Origin: Bacilli bacterium
GTDB lineage: Bacteria; Bacillota_I; Bacilli_A; RF39; UBA660
Direction of reading: 5' to 3'
DNA length: 5,855 bases
Assembly: GCA_900772435.1 (NCBI GenBank)
Contig: CAAHEM010000079.1
Span: 1 to 5,855 of the forward strand
Part shown: positions 1 to 5,370 of the stretch, one piece after another
Numbering within the stretch: position 1 is the first letter of the stretch
How the letters are laid out: each line of letters begins with the position of its first letter
Notes under the pieces: generated by a model
Databases searched by the model: none
What the model was told of the DNA's origin: nothing
What the model saw: only the letters and a program-made list of their open reading frames with translations
Translations under genes and position numbers: made by a program

Positions 1-14
1 AATTCTATTGCCAT
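1..14 (-). CDS. Start of an unidentified gene, cut by the window edge
   Basis: Only the first codons are present, reading M-A-I-E and then leaving the window. The start is well supported: a GGAGG Shine-Dalgarno site at 27-23 lies 8 bases before the ATG (14-12), and a plausible extended -10 promoter sits just upstream. The gene follows directly after a strong terminator, so it begins a new transcription unit. Too little protein is visible to name a function. Confidence 0.6.
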
Positions 15-55
15 ATTATTCGCCTCCAATTTTATTTACATTTCTACTATATATA

Positions 56-84
56 ATTGTACCATATATTTACACACTTTACAT
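56..84 (-). promoter_or_regulatory. Extended -10 promoter for the gene leaving the left edge
   Basis: On the minus strand the -10 hexamer TACAAT (61-56) is preceded by TGG, which makes an extended -10 (TGnTACAAT). With a 17-base spacer the -35 position (84-79) reads ATGTAA, a weak match to TTGACA, which is typical when the extended -10 carries recognition. Transcription would begin near 50 and give a leader of about 35 bases holding the GGAGG site. The promoter lies immediately beyond the terminator at 121-87, as expected for an independent unit. Confidence 0.5.
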
Positions 85-86
85 AG

Positions 87-121
87 AAAAAGATTAATAA
101 GTTTACATTCTTATTAATCTT
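87..121 (-). terminator. Intrinsic terminator, perfect 12-bp stem with T-run
   Basis: AAGATTAATAAG (minus strand, 121-110) pairs perfectly with CTTATTAATCTT (101-90) around an 8-base loop. A run of five T at 91-87 follows on the minus strand. The stem is AT-rich but long and without mismatch. The TAA stop of the short open frame at 326-120 falls inside the first arm, so the hairpin ends that unit and insulates the promoter just beyond it. The T-run is on the minus-strand side only, which sets the direction. Confidence 0.8.
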
Positions 122-326
122 AAACACATTTTACAATTTCACTTTTATATTCATCTTGAGAAATTTTTAAACCATAATATAATCTTTCATCTAGGGTCAA
201 TGTTGGTGTAACCTTATCAATGTAATTATGCATTGCATCGTTTCTCTTGCCAGAAAGTTCATCTAAAAGAGTCATTAATGTATTTGTTGGTGATTTAATT
301 ATACCATTATCATTCCTATAACCCAT
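120..326 (-). CDS. Short protein or C-terminal gene remnant with a HEPN-like R-x4-H motif
   Basis: A 68-residue frame that I do not recognise as a complete family. It carries K-R-N-D-A-M-H at residues 27-33, which fits the R-x4-6-H signature of HEPN domain ribonucleases, including the polar residue right after the arginine. The motif lies in a stretch that looks helical. No Shine-Dalgarno site precedes the ATG, and the frame stays open upstream to a TGA at 404-402, adding about 25 residues without an ATG. This suggests the surviving C-terminal end of a larger gene rather than a functional small gene. It follows the broken AlbA_2 gene, and its TAA lies in a terminator stem. The HEPN reading rests on one short motif and may be chance. 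A real small protein of another family is possible. Confidence 0.4.
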   Translation of the reverse strand: MGYRNDNGIIKSPTNTLMTLLDELSGKRNDAMHNYIDKVTPTLTLDERLYYGLKISQDEYKSEIVKCV

Positions 327-364
327 TATTTTTCTAATATAATAATTTTTATAAAAATTAGGAG

Positions 365-646
365 TTACACTAGATAATCTTTCATCTTTAATATTATTAC
401 TTCAGTTGCTATTTTCTTTTGTAAGTCATTTAAGTTATATACTCCTTCTACTTCAAAATCATTTTTCTCATTTATACCAAATATTATTATTCCACCATAT
501 TTGTTAGAAAAGCTAGAAAGTGTATCATAACATTTTTTAGAAAAACCTCCTAAAGCAGTTTTTGCTTCTATCCTATCTGTTTCAGTTTAATAGTTTCTCA
601 TATATTTAATTGCATTAATAACTTCTAATTTTTCTATAGTATTCAT
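365..646 (-). pseudogene. Broken, truncated AlbA_2 (Schlafen-type) putative DNA-binding protein
   Basis: Translation from the ATG at 646-644 gives MNTIEKLEVINAIKYMRNY, then an in-frame TAA at 589-587, then continues in the same frame with T-E-T-D-R-I-E-A-K. Further on it holds YDTLSSFSNKYGGIIIFGI and V-E-G-V-Y-N-L-N-D-L-Q-K-K-I. This is the pattern of the AlbA_2 domain (divergent AAA-4/Schlafen-like): an E-x-K after a short N-terminal helix, then a conserved serine/asparagine stretch and G-G-x-I-x-x-G-I. Proteins with this domain are usually several hundred residues, often with a C-terminal ATPase-like or winged-helix part; they act as regulators or appear in mobile and defence loci. Here similarity stops near position 405, and the frame ends at a TAA (367-365) after unrelated residues. 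The gene thus carries both a nonsense codon and a C-terminal loss. The Shine-Dalgarno-like AGGA (652-649) is only two bases from the ATG. Confidence 0.75.
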
Positions 647-826
647 CTTCCTATTAATATTATAGTATTTTTTTAATAATTTATTGATATTATTATTTAG
701 TAATTTTTTTGTTTGTGATATACAAATTAATTCATGCTATACTTTTAATTCTATCTTTTTTCATACATCTTCTGTAATTGTACTATATCACACAAAAGTA
801 TGAATTACAATACCTATTTTGTAAAG
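647..826. other. Intergenic leader with no supported gene
   Basis: Very AT-rich spacer between the operon terminator and the broken AlbA_2 gene. It contains the promoter at 810-782. On the minus strand there is a ten-codon open frame from the ATG at 764-762 to a TGA at 734-732, but it lacks a convincing ribosome binding site. A TATAAT at 664-659 on the minus strand is too close to the ATG at 646 to leave room for a leader, and its -35 position is weak. The frame of the AlbA_2 remnant stays open upstream to a TAG at 739-737 but has no normal start there. I see no RNA structure or repeat worth naming. Confidence 0.5.
782..810 (-). promoter_or_regulatory. Promoter reading into the decayed AlbA_2/HEPN-like region
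   Basis: On the minus strand TTGTAA (810-805) and TATAGT (787-782) are separated by exactly 17 bases, and the -10 is preceded by TGA, giving an extended -10 (TGnTATAGT). It lies directly after the operon terminator (848-827), so it would start a separate transcript. The first recognisable coding remnant starts about 130 bases downstream. It is probably the promoter of the now broken AlbA_2 gene. Confidence 0.5.
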
Positions 827-848
827 AAAAACCAAGTTATTTACTTGG
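827..848 (-). terminator. Intrinsic terminator at the end of the ATPase/VWA operon
   Basis: Minus-strand CCAAGT (848-843) pairs with ACTTGG (837-832) around a five-base loop, followed by a run of five T (831-827) and a further T-rich stretch. The hairpin begins only six bases after the TAA stop of the 215-residue protein. A short stem with three G:C pairs plus the T-run is a normal Bacillota terminator and marks the 3' end of the operon. Confidence 0.75.
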
Positions 849-854
849 ATTTAA

Positions 855-1502
855 TTATTTCTTTCTTCTTCGAGAATATTCTGCAAAATCTATTATATTG
901 CTAGTTTTTTCTTTCTTTTCATCACTAATAGAAGAATTATCATTTGATACTATATTAGATTCTTTATAATTATCCTTATAAATAAATCTAAGTGATTCAT
1001 TAAAATCTCTCTTCTTTAGTACCTCTATAAATTCATCAGAAAGTACTCCTTTAAAATACATATCTAATTCTGCATCACTTATGTTTTTAAATGTATTAGT
1101 ATCTTTTACTTGCTCTTCCTGTTTTTGTAATCTAGTAGTTTCTACTTTTATAACTTCAATTAACTTTTCATACTCTGACAAATCTATTTGTTCATTATAC
1201 AAAGATTTATGCCATAAACTATCATTTATATCACTCATAGTATGACGAATATAGTTAGTAATAGAATATCTAATATTATCATCTATCTCTCTATATTTCA
1301 TAAATTCTTTCAAATTTAATGTTTCGTTAATAGTTTTCTCAAAACTTATTGTGCTATATACATATTTTTTTATTACTAATTTTAATTTATACGCTAAAAT
1401 CTTAGAATATCTTTTTAATGGTTTTTCGCAACCTTTAAACTTTTTTAAATCATTTTCTAATAAATCTGTTGTTCTTGGTCTTATCTCTTTATTATTTTTC
1501 AT
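855..1502 (-). CDS. Helical protein of unknown family, last gene of the operon
   Basis: A 215-residue soluble protein that I do not recognise. It has no signal peptide or membrane segment. The N-terminal part is basic (R-P-R at residues 8-10, then a lysine-rich stretch to about 46). Residues 50-175 look almost wholly helical and charged. A serine/asparagine/lysine-rich stretch around 179-200, probably disordered, leads to a short tail N-I-I-D-F-A-E-Y-S-R-R-R-K-K. A flexible linker before a short mixed hydrophobic/basic end suggests a docking peptide, perhaps for another operon product. The start is supported by an AAAGG site (1517-1513) encoded in the last codons of the metallopeptidase/VWA gene, only five bases separating the two genes. 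This spacing points to co-translation and a role in the same complex. It may be an adaptor or a substrate; the sequence does not decide. Confidence 0.85.
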   Translation of the reverse strand: MKNNKEIRPRTTDLLENDLKKFKGCEKPLKRYSKILAYKLKLVIKKYVYSTISFEKTINETLNLKEFMKYREIDDNIRYSITNYIRHTMSDINDSLWHKSLYNEQIDLSEYEKLIEVIKVETTRLQKQEEQVKDTNTFKNISDAELDMYFKGVLSDEFIEVLKKRDFNESLRFIYKDNYKESNIVSNDNSSISDEKKEKTSNIIDFAEYSRRRKK

Positions 1503-1507
1503 TTAAT

Positions 1508-2740
1508 TTATACCTTTCGCTTTTTTCTTTCTTTTGAATACATTTCTGTTAATTGCTCATCAGAAAGTTTAATAACTCTGCCACCTTTAGGGTATATTGT
1601 ATTACTACCAAAAACAATCCAAATAGCATTCATAGTTTTTTTTGGCATATCAGCACAGCCATCAGTAAATATTATCTTATTATCTACATGATTAGTAAAC
1701 GCATTTACTGCAACATTAAAGTTTGTTCCTCCGCCACCCATAAACTTCATATTTTCTATATCTTCTTCATTTTTTATTTCAGTAAAACCATAAAATTTAG
1801 TATCAAAACATCCAACTTTTACTTTTGAATGTCCTAGAATGTTTTTACATTCTTTCAAAAAGTTTTTAAGTAAAACATCATCAATAGAACCACTTGTATC
1901 TAATACAATTTCAGTTTCTGGAATGGGTTGTAATTCCAACGAAGGAGTTAATATGCCATCTTCAAATGTTGCATTTTTATAAGACCAATCAACATCATAA
2001 TTTATAGTTTCTTTTAAAATATAACGCCAATCTAGTAATGGTTTTCCCTCACCAATATCATCAACTTTTCTTATTTTATCGCCAGGAGTATTTCCAAATT
2101 GTGATACTTGTTTCGACAAAGATTCTTTCAATTCTTCTAATTGTTTCTTTTTCTCTTCCTTATTTTTTTTAAAAGCTTCTTTCTCACCTATCTTTTCAAA
2201 TTTATCTTGCGTATCTTTAATTTCTTTTGGTAATTTTGAAGATTTAGTTAAATTTTTATCCCATAAAGAATGATCATCATGACCTTCTGGTTTATTTTCC
2301 GAATTTTCCTGTGAGTTATTATTATTTGAACCGTCATTACCCATTTTATTATCTTTTAATAATTTTTCGTAATAATCTTCTGCATTATAATTAACTGCAT
2401 CTGGCATATCAATGCATCCTTTTATCATTGATAATCCATCATTTTTTAAAAATTGATTAATAACTGCATCAGTTGCTATATTCCATACATTTTGATTTTT
2501 TCCTTTTCCTCTTGGAATATGATTAAATGCAATATGGCAAACCTCATGTGCAAACACAAAAATTTGTTCTTCTAAAGGATATCCTTTTAATGCTTTAGAA
2601 TTGTAGTAAATAGTTTCACCATTCGTAGCAGCTAATGAAATATTTTCGTCATCTATATAATTAATACCTGTTATAACACTTCCAAAGAAAGGATACTTAA
2701 CAAGCATCTTCCTTTTTAGTGCTTCTATATTATAATCCAT
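1508..2740 (-). CDS. DUF2201-type zinc metallopeptidase with C-terminal VWA domain
   Basis: A 410-residue two-domain protein. The N-terminal part carries FAHEVCHIAFNH at residues 63-74, an HExxH zinc-peptidase site (H65, E66, H69), and W-N-I-A-T-D-A-V-I-N at 86-95, where H74 or D91 could supply the third ligand. This matches the putative metallopeptidase domain of the DUF2201 family. An Asn/Ser-rich linker (about 135-152) and a Lys/Glu-rich probable coiled coil (about 173-210) lead to the VWA domain. There the metal site looks complete: D281-T-S283-G-S285, T339 after four glycines, and D360 in F-T-D-G. VWA proteins of this kind commonly pair with MoxR AAA+ ATPases, as here. The protein probably binds a partner through the VWA metal site and either cleaves or matures it; the substrate is unknown. 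It has no signal peptide, so it acts in the cytoplasm. An AGGG site (2752-2749) overlapping the preceding TAG supports the start. The tail is strongly basic. Confidence 0.92.
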   Translation of the reverse strand: MDYNIEALKRKMLVKYPFFGSVITGINYIDDENISLAATNGETIYYNSKALKGYPLEEQIFVFAHEVCHIAFNHIPRGKGKNQNVWNIATDAVINQFLKNDGLSMIKGCIDMPDAVNYNAEDYYEKLLKDNKMGNDGSNNNNSQENSENKPEGHDDHSLWDKNLTKSSKLPKEIKDTQDKFEKIGEKEAFKKNKEEKKKQLEELKESLSKQVSQFGNTPGDKIRKVDDIGEGKPLLDWRYILKETINYDVDWSYKNATFEDGILTPSLELQPIPETEIVLDTSGSIDDVLLKNFLKECKNILGHSKVKVGCFDTKFYGFTEIKNEEDIENMKFMGGGGTNFNVAVNAFTNHVDNKIIFTDGCADMPKKTMNAIWIVFGSNTIYPKGGRVIKLSDEQLTEMYSKERKKRKV

Positions 2741-2750
2741 AAAATTATCC

Positions 2751-3143
2751 CTATATTACTGCTACTAACGAAAATATTTCTTCATTAATTTTTTCTGGAT
2801 TTATTTCGTTTGCAGTAACTATTATTACACAACTCTTTGGTAAATCAAATGTAGATATTTTTCTATATTCTAATAACTCACCAAATTTTAATTGTTCATC
2901 TTTTGAGATTGTATCGATTTTATTTATCACTAGTATTTTAGATTCTTTAGAGTTTATAATTTCATTTAGCCATAAAGGTGGTAAAAATTCTGTACCACTA
3001 TAATGCCCATTCAATTCTATTTTATCAACATTAGCAGGTAAAATAATAGCATTATTAATATCACTTAATGAAGTAATATCAGTTAGAATTGGTGCTACAT
3101 TTGACTTTATATAAGACAATAACATTTCTTTTTTATTATTCAT
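2751..3143 (-). CDS. Small degenerate AAA+-like protein, no P-loop, probable pseudo-ATPase
   Basis: A 130-residue protein that I read as a reduced AAA+ domain. Residues 53-113 align nearly without gaps to residues 80-146 of the neighbouring MoxR ATPase: P-P-x-W at 55-58 (P-P-T-W in MoxR), I-L-V-I-N-K-I-D at 70-77 at the Walker B position, and L-P-x-S-x-V-I-I-V-T-A-N-E at 101-113 matching the strand and sensor-1 asparagine (N112). The Walker B acidic pair D-E is replaced by N-K, there is no Walker A motif, and the chain ends before the arginine finger and lid. It should therefore not hydrolyse ATP, and may instead regulate or cap the MoxR ring. Its ATG overlaps the MoxR stop by one base (TAATG) and uses a perfect AAAGGAGGT site inside the MoxR coding end, so synthesis of the two is coupled. 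The homology is my manual alignment; a profile search was not possible. A truncation of a once full-length paralogue is an alternative, but the reading frame and translation signals are intact. Confidence 0.85.
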   Translation of the reverse strand: MNNKKEMLLSYIKSNVAPILTDITSLSDINNAIILPANVDKIELNGHYSGTEFLPPLWLNEIINSKESKILVINKIDTISKDEQLKFGELLEYRKISTFDLPKSCVIIVTANEINPEKINEEIFSLVAVI

Positions 3144-4165
3144 TATTTTTTAATACCTCCTTTTTGTTCTTCAGGAAGTCTTGCCTCTGCAATTCTTTCT
3201 AATCTTGAATTATCATTATGAATCCACATAGTATCAAATAACATTTCATATTCTGCACCTAATTTAAGTACAAAATTTCTAACCTTATCTAGATTTTCTT
3301 CATCAACCATTGAAAGACCAACAGTAGTTATATATTTTTCAGCAGTATCTAACTTTTTAACACGTTCTTTGTCATATTTATTATTAATTACTTCATCTAA
3401 AGTTATTCTTGGTTCTTTACAAAAAGCTATAAACTCATTAGTTATATCTTCTCCTACTAACGCTCTTAACATTTCTGGATTACCAGTCGCATAAAGCATT
3501 TTTGATGCCATTTCCCATTTTCTAGGATCTGCATTAGGCTTGATTCCATCATATTTGCTACGAAGTGGTCTACCTTCTCTATATGCTATATATGCATAAA
3601 TTGAAGGATGTATATTATTTTCACTAGCCCACTTTAACCAACTTTCTGTTGTTGTCTTTATATATACATGAGCAAATCTGTTAAATAATGGTTCTGATAA
3701 ACTATTTGCAGATAAACTATCATTTAGTTCATTACCAGCTGCTACTATTCTTGCATTTTCAGGAAGTTGCCATATTCCATTTATCTCTTTATTTAATACA
3801 ATATTAAATGCCATACCTTGAATACTTGGGAGAGCATTAGTTATTTCATCAAAAAATACAATATGTAATTTTTCAGGTTCTTTTTCACACTTTGCTTTTA
3901 CCTTTTTATACCATGTTGGTGGAATATCTATCATTTCTCCTGTTGTTGGATTTAATGCACTCTTACCATTTAAACTATCTGGTGTTGCATTTCTTAAATA
4001 GATTATTTCACAAGTTGGGTCTATTTGTTTTACCCTAGCACTTTTTCCTTCAGAAGATGGACCATGCAAAAATACTGGTATATCACTTTCTATTGCTCCC
4101 CTAATAATTTCTTCTTCACTTACTTCTTCAAATTTTAATCCATAAGGATTACTTTCTTTTCCCAT
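3143..4165 (-). CDS. MoxR-type AAA+ ATPase
   Basis: A 340-residue AAA+ ATPase, close to the usual MoxR length. The motifs are all present: Walker A G-P-S-S-E-G-K-S at residues 35-42, Walker B IVFFDEIT at 102-109, sensor 1 in V-A-A-G-N-E (N145), an arginine-finger candidate in E-P-L-F-N-R-F (R163), and a sensor-2 candidate in A-D-P-R-K-W-E-M-A (R215). The rest is the helical lid plus a charged C-terminal extension. MoxR ATPases form ring hexamers that act with a VWA partner to remodel or activate target proteins (RavA-ViaA, NorQ-NorD and CoxD-CoxE are known pairs). The VWA partner here is the metallopeptidase two genes downstream. The start is set by GGAGG at 4180-4176, ten bases before the ATG and just after the stop of the preceding gene. 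The protein is cytoplasmic, with no membrane segment. The family is clear; the substrate is not. Confidence 0.93.
   Translation of the reverse strand: MGKESNPYGLKFEEVSEEEIIRGAIESDIPVFLHGPSSEGKSARVKQIDPTCEIIYLRNATPDSLNGKSALNPTTGEMIDIPPTWYKKVKAKCEKEPEKLHIVFFDEITNALPSIQGMAFNIVLNKEINGIWQLPENARIVAAGNELNDSLSANSLSEPLFNRFAHVYIKTTTESWLKWASENNIHPSIYAYIAYREGRPLRSKYDGIKPNADPRKWEMASKMLYATGNPEMLRALVGEDITNEFIAFCKEPRITLDEVINNKYDKERVKKLDTAEKYITTVGLSMVDEENLDKVRNFVLKLGAEYEMLFDTMWIHNDNSRLERIAEARLPEEQKGGIKK
3155..3163 (-). promoter_or_regulatory. Shine-Dalgarno site inside the MoxR coding end
   Basis: AAAGGAGGT on the minus strand matches the 16S anti-Shine-Dalgarno sequence completely and is also read as the K-G-G codons near the end of the MoxR ATPase. 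It lies about 11 bases before the ATG of the degenerate AAA+-like gene, whose start overlaps the MoxR stop. Ribosomes finishing MoxR can restart at once, which would favour fixed relative amounts of the two proteins. Confidence 0.7.
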
Positions 4166-4181
4166 TCTATTTATACCTCCA

Positions 4182-5357
4182 TTACATCTTTTTACTTGAT
4201 CTTTCTTTTTCTATTTTTGCTAATATATCTTCTACAGTTGCTTTTCTAACTCTTTTTGGTTTTTCTGGTTTTTCTTCTAATAATTCTTTATTATAATTTG
4301 GCTCTTCTATGTTTTCTCCATTAATAACGTTATCAATATAAATATTATATGTATCTTCTTCTATAGCTAATTCACTTTTGGTTGGTCTTTTTGATGCATT
4401 TTGCATTCCAAATTTATCTTCTAAAGATTCTCTATCATAATATGACGCTTCTTGCCATACCTCCATAGCTCTAATTACATTTTTTTCTTTAGTAGTTAAA
4501 TGCTCATCTACATTAATTAAAGTACTAATAGTATCTACATAAATATTATATAAAATTTCTTGTAAATCTAAGTACTTCTTTAATCTATCTGAAATAACCA
4601 AATTAATTTTCTTTTTAGACTTATCAAATGTTGGAGAAACAGTTGCATCTTCAATTGACCTCATCATACTAATCCAACCATTATTTTCTGATTTATACAT
4701 TTCAATGCGTAAAGATTCTTCATCTTTTATCTTAGATATTTTTTCATTTATTTCTTGTAATGTTAAATTTTCTGTTTGCCATATAGGCATTTGTTTTTTA
4801 ATACTTTCTGAAACATTTTCCGAATACATTTGCTCATACTTATGAAAATTAGAATATATTTTATTCTTTTTTTCAGTCATAAGTATTGATAAAGTTTTTG
4901 CATCCTGTTCATATTTATTTGCTATATTATTAATATGCCTATTGCTCAATTCTTCAACAATTGAAGCAAATTCATACCCCTTAGAATAATACGAAGATAG
5001 ATCCTTTGACACTCTCCATGCCCCTATTATTCTCTCTTTACCTCTTTCATGGATTCTCTTAATAATTGAATCTAATAGTTCATTATTTTTAGCAAAAGAA
5101 GATTTTATATTCTTTAATTTTGCTTCTAATATTACAAGGTAAATATCTTTATCAATATTTAAAAGTTCTTTTAGGTCACTCAATACTCTCTTTTTTATAT
5201 TATTATAATCTTCTTTGGTTACTCCTTCGCTTTTTATTTTACTTATTTCTCTATCGCAAATATCTTCTTCCATCTTTTCTTTACTAAATTCATAATAAGG
5301 TATGCTTTGTTCAAAATATGTAGCAATATATTTATTTGTTATGTTACTTAATTCCAT
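4182..5357 (-). CDS. 391-residue helical protein of unknown family
   Basis: I do not recognise the family. The protein is soluble and charged, with no signal peptide, membrane segment or nucleotide-binding motif. Residues 1-325 look almost entirely helical, with likely coiled-coil stretches around 24-110 and 140-225. Four tryptophans (W114, W193, W228, W301) suggest a folded core rather than a simple rod. A linker rich in E, P and K (about 345-370, containing E-K-P-E-K-P-K-R-V-R-K) leads to a short terminal helix A-T-V-E-D-I-L-A-K-I-E-K-E-R. A disordered linker with an amphipathic end is typical of a docking tail. The gene sits between the SUKH gene and the MoxR ATPase with gaps of 12 and 16 bases. 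It is therefore probably a structural, adaptor or substrate component of the ATPase machine. The start is fixed by GGAGGA at 5370-5365, eight bases from the ATG. Confidence 0.88.
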   Translation of the reverse strand: MELSNITNKYIATYFEQSIPYYEFSKEKMEEDICDREISKIKSEGVTKEDYNNIKKRVLSDLKELLNIDKDIYLVILEAKLKNIKSSFAKNNELLDSIIKRIHERGKERIIGAWRVSKDLSSYYSKGYEFASIVEELSNRHINNIANKYEQDAKTLSILMTEKKNKIYSNFHKYEQMYSENVSESIKKQMPIWQTENLTLQEINEKISKIKDEESLRIEMYKSENNGWISMMRSIEDATVSPTFDKSKKKINLVISDRLKKYLDLQEILYNIYVDTISTLINVDEHLTTKEKNVIRAMEVWQEASYYDRESLEDKFGMQNASKRPTKSELAIEEDTYNIYIDNVINGENIEEPNYNKELLEEKPEKPKRVRKATVEDILAKIEKERSSKKM

Positions 5358-5364
5358 CTAAATC

Positions 5365-5370
5365 TCCTCC
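5365..5370 (-). promoter_or_regulatory. Shine-Dalgarno site overlapping the SUKH stop codon
   Basis: The TAG stop of the SUKH gene (5372-5370) runs directly into GGAGGA, which serves the ATG at 5357-5355 eight bases downstream. The site confirms the start of the 391-residue protein. It also suggests that a ribosome ending the SUKH frame lands on the initiation site of the next gene. Confidence 0.65.

Noticed and set aside
365..646. Alternative genetic code or stop recoding to explain the internal TAA
   Set aside because: TAA ends several intact genes in this window, each followed by a new ribosome site or terminator, and no gene needs TGA to be read as tryptophan. The standard code with decay explains the region.
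647..736. Upstream extension of the AlbA_2 frame to the TAG at 739-737
   Set aside because: The frame is open, but there is no ATG, GTG or TTG start with a ribosome site, and the translation is low-complexity N/K/L as expected of AT-rich non-coding DNA.
778..969. Open frame on the plus strand, 63 codons, hydrophobic product
   Set aside because: It overlaps the well-supported minus-strand gene ending at 855, has no ribosome binding site, crosses the terminator, and its phenylalanine/leucine-rich product is what the reverse of lysine/glutamate-rich coding sequence gives.
1508..1534. R-K-K-R-K-V at the end of the metallopeptidase/VWA protein resembles a viral nuclear localisation signal
   Set aside because: The genome is plainly bacterial by its ribosome sites and operon layout. 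The basic tail is more simply a nucleic acid or protein contact, partly shaped by the AAAGG ribosome site encoded in the same bases.
1553..1828. Open frame on the plus strand, 91 codons
   Set aside because: It lies wholly inside the VWA domain coding region on the other strand and lacks a start signal; the composition is that of an antisense shadow.
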